Assembly (NCBI RefSeq): GCF_043290135.1
Contig: NC_134709.1
Location: forward strand, 69,678,456-69,742,455
Length of the DNA: 64,000 bases
Direction: 5' to 3'
DNA from: Rhipicephalus microplus
Lineage: Eukaryota; Arthropoda; Arachnida; Ixodida; Ixodidae
Positions within the stretch are counted from its first letter, which is position 1, and every line of letters begins with the position of its first letter. Shown here piece after piece: positions 10,867-22,953 of the stretch. The notes under the pieces are model-generated. The model was not told the DNA's origin, ran no database searches, and worked only from the letters and a program-made list of their open reading frames with translations. The translations under genes were made by a program, and so were the position numbers.

Positions 10867-13059
10867 CTTGATCTCACTTTAGTTTACCGCCTCCTTGCTA
10901 TACGCGGGTATGATATAAATGGCTACATTATGCGTAGTCTTGCCTGCGTTACGCCAAGCGACATGGGACGACGATATCATACGTCAGCCTGGGTCCATAA
11001 ATAGCTCCGCATGGGGCGCACTAACAATGCGCAGTAACGACAAAATGTAAATGAACGTGCTTATACAAACACAAAAATGCAAATAAAGTGTTATTGTAAG
11101 GATGGAAAAAGGATTGTGCAATCGAAAAAAAAAACAACTAAAGCGGCACTGATTAAAAACAGGAACAAGCAATAATGTAAGAATGGGAAATAAAATACGC
11201 CATTCATTGCACTTTGCGAATATTTGCGGTACGCTTTCGACCCCGGCGTCTGTATATCAGTAGAAGAGCCTAGCAAGTGGGCTTGTTTATGCAGATCGCT
11301 ATGTATTCGGCACTTATATATTAGCGACATTTCTTATAATATCTATAGTGAATCAGTTCTGGGCATATTTGGTGAATATATCTTTGTTTTACATATATTT
11401 ACATAATGTTAGTGCTATTTCAGTAGCCTCGCTTTGTTACGAGATATTGTTAAGAATACTGAAGGCTATGAAGTACGTTGACCATATTATTGTTACAGTC
11501 TATTTTTGAGCGTTCATCTTGTCAAGCACTGCCTTCACGACTTCGAAATTCGCCTTTAGCTATACCAAATATGGGATAATAAACATATAATATTCAATGA
11601 ATACAGGATCCGCATTTCAATGCTACCACTGGACAAAAATTTGCGATAGCTTCGGGTCAATATAGATGGGTCTGAACTCCTTAACTGAAACGAAAAATGT
11701 GAAATAGAGAAACTTGGTAACACTTACGTCGCTGGCACGTTGCCATGCAAAATTTTCCGGATTGTTTTCATATGGTATCTGAGCAGACACGCTAACACTC
11801 AAGACAATGAGGCGAATGCATGTGCTTAACTCGGCCATTTTTGTGTTCACTTAGCACCAGAAGTCATTAGTCAACCCTCTTTACGAGGAATGTGCTCGTC
11901 AATCTTTATTATAACTTGAGAGAAGCCACGTCACTAGGATGTGCGTGCATAAGGGTAGCTACGTTTTCAGCACTGTAAATAGCACTGCACTGTCGTTAGC
12001 TTAACAAACTATGCACATGCAAGCACTGCTTTGTGTATTTTTTTGAGTGCATGAAAGCATATCTTGTACAGACGCACCACCTCATCAATATAATGTCTCG
12101 CCAAGGAGGCTAATATTACCTCTTGAATGAACGAAATTCTCTACAGCACGTACGCTGCGCAGGCTACTAATTCAGCATGTCTGCTATTATTTGAAAAGGT
12201 GGCCGTATTTCTTTTTAACAATGCCTAAATTATTACGCCGGAACGAATTCTATAGCGATAACTCTACAGCTGCGGCAACAACCCCAGAGAAAGACTTTGC
12301 GCATGCTTCTGACCTCGACGCTCCACCAAAGTAAATTTTCTCCTCTTCCTCGACGCACTTGCATTGTCACAGCAACAGACATGCGCAGCGTAGGATTCTT
12401 AAAGACGATAGGCTTTCTTGGGAAACTTCAAGGCAAAAAGTTTGGTCTGCTTGTTTGTTTGTCCTTCCGTCATACGAATGAGCCAACCGGCTAAAGTTTA
12501 GGCATTTGCCGAAAGCCTAGTCATCTTGAACTGCTGACTGTGTTCATTTTTATAAATATTCTTTATAAATAAGCAAACATTACGCATATCTAAGGCGCAA
12601 CATCAATACTAATGTATTAGGGGGTGTATTATTTTACTAGAAAATACATAGATATGCAATTCTGAAGACCCTAACATTTCTTAGGCTTCACTGAAAATGC
12701 GACGCTAGGCAAAAAAGAAGGCCGGCAGAAGACTTTCGTCTTCTAATGGCATTTGCTGCGAAGCACGTACAAAGGAGAGAGAGAGAAGTAGACTTAATTC
12801 CCAGTCGATTGCTGGGCTGGGCTCCCACCTATAGGAGCTAGCAAACAGACCGTGTCTTCCGGCAGCTTCCTTGGCCTGCTGGATCACCCAAAGTTGCTTG
12901 TCCAGGACCAAACTGAGCAGCGCAGTCCGCCAAGGCACCCGAAGCTCTTCTTTGAAGGCCGTGACCCCAGAATTTTTGACTAAGGCTAGGCATTCCCATT
13001 ATATATATGGTCTAGAGTGGCTCTGGAAGCTGCCATTTTATTTTTTATTTTATTTTTTT
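10867..13059. other. Intergenic, nothing recognised
   Basis: AT-rich, without family-like frames or clear repeats. Confidence 0.55.
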
Positions 13060-13230
13060 GCCTAAAGGGTGGTGCACACCGGTGACTAGCAGTGGTCGCG
13101 CGAGCACTTGCGACTGGTCGAAAACAGTCGCGAGTGGTCGCAAACGGTCGCAAAGCGGCCGCTTTGGCTTGTCCGCTTCTTGCTCGATTTTCAGTCGCGC
13201 GACTGCAGTCGCAAAACTGCTGGAAGCAAT
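13060..13230 (+). repeat. GTCGC-rich block
   Basis: Variants of GGTCGC, AGTCGC and GCGACT recur about a dozen times on both strands (GTGGTCGC, CAGTCGCGAGTGGTCGC). It could be a degenerate minisatellite or part of a repeat. Open frames here are low-complexity by-products. Confidence 0.45.
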
Positions 13231-13484
13231 CAGTGATGCCCGGAAGTGACACAAGCATTTCTTCGAATGCAGACTTCTTTTTGTTGTTTTGTTTTTTCAT
13301 TGCGTTGGCCTTCTGTCGCGAGATACAAACGAGTTCGTTCCTCTGGGACAGTGGCACAATTGCCGCCCCGGAGTAGTTGGCTTGGAGATGGTAGCAGCTC
13401 GAGCAAAGTGTGGAATTTACGTGACGCATTCGCAACAAGCTAAACACCATCGAAAAGACGTGAAAATGAATTGTGCACTATCTT

Positions 13485-13668
13485 GCCCGTATTCAGAATT
13501 GTTTTTTGTCTTGAAGTTGATTTGCCACTGCCTTTGATGCAGCGCGTCGGGAACGCATTTGTGTTTAACGCCTTGGCACCGACTAAAGACACCGCGTTCG
13601 AGACACGTTTGTGCAGCATTGGAGGCTGCGGGAAGTCAAGTTTAACTCAATGAGTGTTTCTGAATACG
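13485..13668. mobile_element. Second small foldback element with CGTATTCAGAA ends
   Basis: CCCGTATTCAGAATTG at the left and, inverted, CGTATTCAGAAACACTC at the right, followed by an imperfect continuation (TTGAAGTTGATTT versus TTAAACTTGACTT). It shares its terminal motif with the element at 10648-10866. Confidence 0.55.
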
Positions 13669-13739
13669 TATCACTCTCGGAAATACTCCTCATCGTCTCA
13701 GCACCGCTCGGGAGGTAGGCGGTTTGCATGGTCCAACTC

Positions 13740-13965
13740 TCGTGAGCGAAGGTATGGCCACACCCACCACTGGCTTTTAGGGGCGAAGGTCCTTATAGGG
13801 GCCCCCGTTCATCCCTCGTGGTCGTAGTAGTAGTCGTAGTGTGTAACCAGTCTTATATTTTGACCTCCAAGGTGGTGCCGGTGGGAGATGTCTTCTGTGC
13901 GTTGTTGAACAATAAAAATTTCGCAGCGTGCGCGTTAACTAAAAGCCGAATTCTCCCGTCTCTCA
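13740..13965 (+). repeat. Probable dispersed tick repeat
   Basis: TTTTAGGGGCGAAGGTCC and CGTTCATCCCTCGTGGTCG followed by TTTTGACCTCCAAGGTGG are strings I recall as common in tick genomic sequence. The family is not named, and no second copy is in the window. Confidence 0.35.
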
Positions 13966-14274
13966 TTCCCCATTAGCAGCCATTGGCATGTACATTAAGC
14001 ACTATCTGACAAGAAAGGGTTGCTGCGTTATACTCGCTGGGCATAACCTCCTTGGTTTTAAAGAGGTTTAGCGAGCGTTGGGCCACAGTGCCATGAATAC
14101 AGTGAACTAGTATATACCATGAACTCAAAGTGGTTAAAGTTGGGAAGTAGACACGAAGCGCAAGCCGTAAAAAAGTGTGCGTGTGCCACCTCTCATTTAG
14201 TCCTTGAAATGTCCGCTGGATGGCGGTGCTTCTATGTGAGGAATATAAGGTGAAAAGATGCGAGATGGTGGTAC

Positions 14275-14390
14275 TTGAAGTGTTGAATAGGTGGACGAAC
14301 GAACACACAGACAGATGCATGGACGGACGCACGGATGACTGAAAGGACGGATGAACGCATGGACGGATGCAGGAGGGGATGCATTGGGTG
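14275..14390 (+). repeat. GGACGGATG-type minisatellite
   Basis: Degenerate repeats of GGACGGATGCA/ GGACGGACGCA occur, related to the CGTCCGTC array at 42340-42580 on the other strand. Confidence 0.55.
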
Positions 14391-14399
14391 TTGTTGTGT

Positions 14400-16050
14400 T
14401 TTTCGAATGATGACTTTCTGTTCGTAGAAACAAGTGAAGGAAACGGGCCAACTGGAAATGCACAAAACGATCCAGAACATGCGCACAGATATATCTACAG
14501 TCGAAATTCATTTTCCTGACCATACATCACACCATAAATAGTGCGGATGAATCATATGAATTCATGGAACTAAAAAAAAGCATGTAGTACATTGACAACT
14601 CATAAAATTGCGGTAACACAAGCTGAAAGACAAAGATAGTCGGCTCTTTCAGTTAGCGTGACATTTGCTGCGCTTACGCACAATCAATCAGAATTTTACT
14701 AACGCTCTAGCCTCTGTAACGTCTGTAGCACGCTGATTGCTTTGAGAAAGAATATGACAAGAGTGAATCGAACTATGATAGCGAAAAATACTGCATAGCA
14801 CAGAAACAGTGTGCTGCTCTGCGTTTCTTTCTTGATTTGTTAATCCGCTGCCTCGATTGATCATCCACAACACCTTCTGTCTCGCTGGCGCAGCTGCGCT
14901 GACGAGACGTTTTCGAAAACTTACCTAAAAGCACACTCAGAATGAAAGTCACTTCATAGGAGCCATTTGTCGCTATTCGTTTTTATTTCTAGTTGATTAC
15001 ATTTGCGCGTGTTTTGTCAACGACGTGTTTTTTTGTGTGTATGCGTAATTCATTACCTGAAACTTAACACCATATTCTGCTTTCTTGAAGTTGTTCTTTG
15101 TCCTTCTTCTGTCAACCAACCCTTTACTGCCGAATATCTATAATTCGGGACACACCGAAAAGTTTCGAGCAAGCAACTCGCCTTTAGTGCCGGCTGCCAA
15201 GTACTCACGGGGAATGTAACTTTCTGCATAAAAAAATCTAGCGCCGTATCGGCTAAGGTATTTTATTTTAGAGCCCATTGCTTTTTAGATGATGGTGGAG
15301 AGCGCGAAGCGCGTGAAACAGCTCTCACTTATTTTTTTTTTTCTTGCTTGGGTGACGCAAGTTCTATTGTCGAAAATTTCGTTCGATGCGTGCGCACCCT
15401 AGTGCTGCCACGCGACAAGCTACATAGTTCTTAAGCACGCCTTTTTTGCGAGGTCCCCGCATCCATGGCATATAGAGAATTCGAGGCATACGTCAAAATA
15501 TGCATTGAATTTGCATTTTAGAGAATTTAACGGTGGAATCATTTAAAAGGCGCTATTTAAAAATGAAAAAAAATGAGAGCAATTTTTACTTTAGGAGTTT
15601 TATACTTCTGGAAGTAAAGAAAGTTTATATTCGAGTAGACCTGTAGTACATTGTGATCTGTTAGTAGTGGAAGCGCAATACGATGGTCTATAGACGGCTC
15701 TCGGCCGTTTCTCTCACACAGCAGTTATGCTAGCAGTGGAAGCAAGCACACTACGGTACTCTTATTACGTGATACACTGCATGGTATTAGTTATGTCATG
15801 TATTCTCAATAGCAGCAGCACCAGTTTGTAACAGTGGTATTGTTACAAGCGATGCTGCTTGTGTACACGACCCATTTGAGCTGTTGATTAGTAGTATTTA
15901 GCACTGTTTGTTGGATAGTGAAGGTAGGTGTCGTAGGTTGGTGTGCACAATTAAATAAGACCTACCAATTTTAGCTCACAAGTTTGTGTCAAGTTTCCCG
16001 CATAAGTGTCCGAACTGGAATAAAAAAAGTACGCCATCTTACTTAAAACT
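14400..16050. other. Downstream flank of the RPTP gene, nothing recognised
   Basis: No frame over 61 codons and no repeat structure seen. Confidence 0.55.
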
Positions 16051-16051
16051 G

Positions 16052-16057
16052 TTTATT
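16052..16057 (-). terminator. Polyadenylation signal AATAAA of the RPTP gene
   Basis: AATAAA on the minus strand starts 73 bases after the stop codon. It implies a short 3' UTR of roughly 100 bases. No other AATAAA was seen between the stop and this site. Confidence 0.6.
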
Positions 16058-16129
16058 ACATTGCTTCTGCGTCCTTAGAAACAGTGAGTAGAAAAAACGG
16101 CATCCATAAATAAGCAGCACTCTATTTGT

Positions 16130-16204
16130 TCACTGGAAGTTGGAGTAGGTGTCGAATGTGTCCAGAAAGCTGAGAGCCAGATCGTAGCAAAAGCTGTATT
16201 GTTC
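16130..16204 (-). CDS. RPTP terminal exon: EQYSFCYDLAL...YSNFQ stop
   Basis: This 75-base last exon (TTGCAG acceptor) encodes 24 residues, EQYSFCYDLALSF...YSNFQ, then TGA at 16132-16130. EQY.FCY..AL is the standard closing helix of RPTP D2, and the tail ends within a few residues of where LAR-type proteins end. It lies 8.9 kb from the previous exon. Confidence 0.93.
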   Translation of the reverse strand, partial: EQYSFCYDLALSFLDTFDTYSNFQ

Positions 16205-19200
16205 CTGCAAAACATAAAAGAGATGAAGCCGATTTACGCATTATGTATTTAGGCACATAGACAACATTACGAGGGTTTTTATATCACAGGAAACAATGCA
16301 GCATATCTGTAACACCACGCAAGCATAATTAAAGTTAAAATACTCGGCATTATTGCCACACTGCGGTATCAGGCACGAACTACTGTATCATGCATGTGTG
16401 TACACGCTGCACATTGCAGCTGCAAAATAGCTTTAGCGCTGTAGAAACGAAGCACTCTGAGTGAGAATTGAGCTATCAATTGCTACTAAACACGATTGAA
16501 CAAAGCACTCTGAGTGAGAATTACGCTATCAATTGCTAATAAACACGATTGCCAATAAACAAGTCCAGAGAAAAAAAGCAAGGTTTTCTTTGGCACATCT
16601 ACTTGGTTAGTTTTCAAGGATACGTCTAAGAGGAAATACAAAAATAAACGTCCCAGCCACTGTACACTGTACCGCACTGCGTCCATGCTCTTTTCGAGTT
16701 AGCAGCATATAGGTGAGCTACTTCTGACAAAATCGGTTTTGTATTATAAATGCAAGTCCTAGGCGTACGGCGCCATGAATCTAAAGACAGCAGCAACTTC
16801 CATGGCGCTTTGTGCCTGTATATTCCGCATGCGTGTCGTCTACGCATCTATGACACCGGGAAAGGCAAAACGTGCCTATAGTTCTTCGAAACCTATAAAC
16901 TGAAACGCTGTTCGGCTCATGCGACATGTCTTCCTCTTTTTGCAAGCATAGAGACATACGAGTTTCATTTAAATATGGAAATGTTGTGCGTACACATTTT
17001 CACGTGTACGGCCAACATACATACGCGCAGTTTAATAGTATAGTCTTGGAGCTGTTTTTTTCTAAATTTTTCGCAGTTACAAGCTTGTCAATAGTACCTC
17101 CTCAAGTAAAAAGGTCATTCATTTCGGTTTTATATTTTATCCTTCTTACCCCCTTCCCCAGTACAGGGTAGCCAGCCGGTCTGAGAACTGGCTAACCTTC
17201 CTGTCCTTCCCCTTTCAATCCTCCTCCTCCTCCTCCTCGTCCTCCTCCTCCATTTCGCTTTTGCAAGTGCTTACTTGCTGCGTTTATAAGGTTTCTTTAA
17301 AAGACACATTGTAAGACAAAAACAACAACAGACGTTTCATTTTTTTTTTTGAAAGCTCTGGCTTGCCCCTGTCTTACTAAGTTTCACGTCAGTGGCCTAT
17401 TGCACGCATACATGAGTCCTTACGGAAAGCTCTCCTGAATGCCTGAGAGCATTCCACGTTAATTTCGGATCACCTGTTAGGCTTGAGCCCGAATACGCTA
17501 GAGACTCGTGCCCACCCAAGTACGGGCAGTCAAAGCGGCAAGGAGGCAAAGCGGAAAGCTGGAAAAACCTGCTCTCTAGGCGGCGAAAGCGGAACGGCAA
17601 ACGACTTAGAAAGAGCGATCGCTTCGGAGCAATCTTTTGCCGCCCGCCGAAGCTCGCCGTTTTGCCGCAGCTAATCAGAACGCTACGTGGCGGTGGTGCT
17701 GGTGTACGTTTGTGAGACGTATTGCCACGTGATTATTACACGTGCACAAGCGTGCGAGAAGCCCACTTCCTCTGCCATGCGGCAAGCCAAAAGAGACGTG
17801 CGGACGCACTTACTACCCCGCCGCTGAGAAAAGCCCGCTTACCCGGCTTGCCACGCCGCCTTCGGTGTGAACGAGACTTAACAGCGGAGTTAATACTCGA
17901 ACAAATGCGGCTTTCCCGAAGATTAGTCGTTCGACGGCTGGCATTCTGTTCGCCGCTAGCAGTGCCAATGTATACTGCTGGCTTTCCGTTTGCTGGCCAC
18001 AAGTTTGGCCAATTGAAGTTTAATCGTGGGCATATAGTGCGCTGCCTTCACGAACGTCACGACCACGTGGCAATATGAGTCATTTTAATGAGACAAAAAT
18101 ACTGTCTTTGGAAATCATTGATAGCCCCGCCGCGGTGGTCTAGTGGCTAAGGTACTCGGCTGCTGACCCACAGGTCGCGGGTTCGATTCCCGGCTGCGGC
18201 GGCTGCATTTCCGATGGAGGCGGAAATGTTGTAGGCCCGTGTACTCAGATTTGGGTGCACGTTAAAGAACCCCAGGTGGTCAAAATTTCCGGAGCCCTCC
18301 ACTACGGCGTCTCTCATAATCAAATGGTGGTTTTGGGACGTTAAACCCCACAAATCAATCAATCAATGGAAATCATTGATATCTTCGGAGGGTCATGTAA
18401 CCACCATATTAAGAGAGTTAATTAACAGGCCTCCTCGAGGAGTTATTTTATATTTATTTATTTAGAATACTGCCACTCTCATCCGAGAGCATAGCAGGAG
18501 GGCATACAAGTGTGTGTACAAAAAACATGTGAATCTGCAGGCTTGATTCACGAGGAAGAACAAAAAAGAACATATGCACACGATGACAGAATAATTGCAC
18601 AACTTTACGCATAAACACGCCTATATTACATGCTGTAGTAACAAGAAGAATAAATAAACCAAAGAAACAAGTCCATCAAAAAGGTAAGAATAGTTCCAAT
18701 ACAAGGCTGCAGCAACGAAATACACAAGAAATTAACAGATTTGTAAGCTGGAAGTGCTACACGTGTGCTGTTCGGTTAGCGCAATATTAAGTGTTATTTA
18801 TACACTGAATAATCTAGCATTTCGACGAACTTAGATAACGAGTCAGTGCTTGTTATCACGGGGTCGAGTTTATTCCACTCGTGTATTGCCATGGGAAAGA
18901 AAGAGTACATAAACGTGTCGTTACTGCAGGAATATTCGGTTATGGTGCGGTCGTGTTTGTGACGTGTAGGACGGGTCTGAGAAAAAGATATGTATTTATG
19001 CGTATCAATCTTGTAACTGTTATTTACATGGTATGTCAGTATTCTCCGAAAAGTGCCACACACGCTTTTTTTCGTAGAGTGCACGTGATGTTTACTTATA
19101 GATCATTATGCTATTGTCAGATAATAGTGGGATTGAAATGACTTTTAGCATGCCTCTTAAAGATAGTCATATGCGTGGAAAGGCCAGGGTCACCGAAACG

Positions 19201-22200
19201 AGCAACACTTTTCTTGGTATAGATTAACGAATGTCTGAAACTGTATTGAATCCTCCTATTCCATGAGTAGCGTGTGAAGTCTAGCCTACTGGTACGAATT
19301 CATAGCGGAAAATTTCCTGATGCAATGAGTGCGAGATATACCAAACTGGACTGGCACTGGCAAGCTAAATACTGTGAAAAAGATGCTCCTTCATCTAGTA
19401 CCATAACAAACACTCGGCTCACTCGGCTAGTGCTTCTGCTTGCTGCTGTCTTGGGGAACTGTACCTCACGCAGTGTCATAGCTGATAAGCGTATCGTCCT
19501 TTAACCGCTAATAAACCCTTTCACAGTAGAAACAACTGCATTTATTTTGCCATACAAATATATACTGCGAATTCTGGAAACTGGAACACATGGAGGAGAG
19601 AATTAGATTGTCCTGAAACATGCCCGCTTATACTGATCACATGGAACGCTCTACTGCGGAGATAGTTAATCTCTTTGTCTGTGCGGTAGATGGCGAGCTG
19701 TTACACGAATGACGAGCGACACAGATGAAAAATGCTTGATATATTTTGCGGGTACAGGTATCTCAGTAGCGGCACACTTTGCTGATCTGGTGATAGTTTA
19801 GGGTACGACCACATTCAGCACTGGGCATTGCGGAGTTGCTTCCTGTTTCAGTTCCAACAGTGTTGGAATGTTCACGCAAGTGACCATTTACACAGTGGCT
19901 AGTCTTATCAATGTAGATGCTGCCGCATGGTGTGGGAACATCGTAGATGACACTGTAGTGAGAGAAGAAGATGGGACAGCGGCTAACGTGGTCGTGTCAT
20001 TTTCTCGCCACTTTATTCCACGCCTAAAGCAGAGCCGCGTGGCTTTCCACGTCCGACACACCAAGTGCGCTAGCTTGTTCTAATCCTCGCGCAGCTGGTG
20101 CTAGCTCGAGCTGCGCGAGAGGCGCGGCGCGGTCATTGAGAAATGATGATGGTGATGATGGCACTACAACACCAACCTTATAGAAAACAAAGCATGTGAC
20201 ATGTTTTTTTCTCTGTCTCCCGACTTGCAGGACATGACTTGCTCACTGTGTTGCACAACGTGCCAAGATTCATGGATTTCGAATAACCACGTTGGCGCTG
20301 GGGCATGCGGCAGCTTTTAGGTGATGTGGAAGTCGCACTGTAGTCAAGGTTTCAGCGCAACTTTCACTCTGTCGTTGGATGGTGGGGTGGTTTTCGCAGA
20401 ACGCCTCTACTTCATTAGGATGACTTCCGCTAAACCAGGTGAGAACTGTTCAGGAGAGCCTACTGTTGCGAATCCATGCACTTGATTAGAGAAGTGCTTT
20501 AAAATTTGATGTCAATGAGACCTAATTGAGGCGTTTTTCATGCACACAGTGTTATGACGCGTTTGACAAGCTTGCAGTGCTGAGACGTAAGTGGAAGAGT
20601 GGGGTGCTTACTGTCAACACTATCGGTCGGCCTGCTCGAGACAGCGCAATGGTAACGTGAAAGCGCCGTGCCAGAGCACTGTATGCTATAAAAAACGCCT
20701 GATTAAGTTGGGCTGACATAAAGTTCACAAAATAACGACGGCAGGGATTCCGGAACAGTTATTAAACGATTTAATAGAAGTTATTCCAAGAGAGTATAAG
20801 CACTCTTCTCCGCAGGTTGCGGGATCGAATCCCGGCTGCGGCGGCTGCATTTCCGATGGAGGCAAAAATGATGTAGGCCCGTGTGCTCACATTTGGGGGC
20901 ACGTTAAAGAACCCTACACTGTAAACAGAAATAAGCCGAAATGGGAGTAAATGACCTTGTCCTCTAGCGCACATCCAGATGGGAGTTTTAAAAAACCCGT
21001 CTCTGGGAGTAAAAAATTTACTCCCCATCAGAAGGGGGTTTTCGCATGGTGTCAGGGGGGTTTTTATTTACATCCATAGGGGAACTTTTTCAGGTCAGTA
21101 TGGGAGTAAATTTTTTGCATCGACCGAGAAAAAAAATTACGTCAGCAGCCGTACCATGCGCAAGCGTAACTTTAATTACATTACATTTAATACGCACAAC
21201 AATGATTACAGTACACAAACATTATCACAACGTTCCCGTAATATCACAACACTCGTACTCACCACAGCTTGCCACACGCAGTACACACCTACCATATAGT
21301 CACCGAGTATATATAGGCACCACATTCTGACCTCCTGTAGCCCAGGTGAATGATTTTTTTTCTAATAATTAAGCAATAAATACGCACGGCGTAAGTATGA
21401 ACTTGCGGTGGTCTGATGTAAGCACTTCAGCACACATGCCTTTTATCCTAATCCTGCCTAATATTTAATATTTTTTTTACTATAACGAAAAAGTTTTATC
21501 AGTTGACGCTCTGTCGTACAGGCTGAATTCGCATCAGCAGTGCTGTTTGTGGACCCGTAAAATGCGCTGAATCATACACAAAGTGCGCGCGGCCTTGAAT
21601 GAACACATTAACGAGGCACATTCAGCAGCTCCAGCGATGAACCGAGGTATACCGCCGCTACCGCGTTCGACGACTAGGCCTCACTCACGAGTACGGCACG
21701 GTGATTCGATGAATGACAGCTGGCGATCACAAAATGCTTGCTGATGTGCAGTTTACGTCTCGTTTTTCCCATGCACAGAAATAGGTGTCCGCTATCCACG
21801 CAGTTTAAGCTACGGAGCGATAGACTTAAACGAATGAGACGGTTCGCAGTCGCTGTTCCCGTTGCTCGCATGCATTGCATGTATAGCTCGCAGAGCTCGC
21901 CACGGCGGCCGGTGCGCAGTGCGAGCTCGATACGATGCCGGCTTGATACCGACGCCATAGCGAGGCCTTCCTACCGCTTAGATGTTGCAGCCGGTGAAAT
22001 ACCGGTGACACTCCGAGAAGCCACTATCGGAGGAGACGGGGCGAGCGCGTCGCCGGCGCAACTCTCACACCGGTTGCCGGCCAGCCTGCCGTGGTCGAGC
22101 GAAGCCTATATACTTCGAACCGCTTCGAAGTTTTACGGTGCAATCGCTGACGATCGTACTCCGCCTCGTTCGGCGCTCGCCATGTAGTTAGTCATTGACA

Positions 22201-22871
22201 GCTGCGGTCGCAAGGCGCAGAAGACTGTTATACATCCCAGCAGCCTTCATTTTTTGTGAAGCACATTCTTTGCATCGCCGGTGGTCGGTGCTAGCTCGTA
22301 GCGCTTGCCGCGGTGGCCAGCGCACAGTGCGAGTTCGATACGATGCCGGCTTGATACCGACGGCATAGCGAGGCCTTCTTACCACTTAGATGTTACAGCC
22401 GGTGAAATACTGGTGACACTCCGAGAAGCCACTATTGGCAGAGACGGGGCGAGCGCGTCGCCGGCGCAACTCTCAGACCGGTTGCCGGCCAGCCTGCCGT
22501 AGTCGAGCGAAGCCTACTTCAGACCACTTCGAAGTTTCTAATGGTGAAACTCCAGGAGCAGCCGCTGACGATCGTAACAGCTTACTTTTGCTACCATTAA
22601 TTTATTCTTCGAAGTTTTTTGTTACTCGGCCCTTTGAAGCGTGGCATTCAGGACGTTTCGTTGAGGAATCGGACCGATGTGCAGCGTGGTTTAAGGTGCG
22701 AAATATATTGAAATGTTCCCAGTAAATACCAACCGGTCGTTGCTATTCTTCGCTGCACTTATAACTTCGTTGCCTGTTGACAGATGCTTACACGGTTAGC
22801 CACACAAATCACATGTGTTTCACACCGACGTGCAAACATATGCCCGTACAGACACACGCACATGCACACGC

Positions 22872-22953
<82 letters not shown>

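Noticed and set aside
18124..18200. tRNA gene candidates at SINE heads (also near 59910, 27660, 20820)
   Set aside because: A and B boxes are present, but the sequence runs into the SINE body, has no cloverleaf 3' half and is repeated with target duplications.
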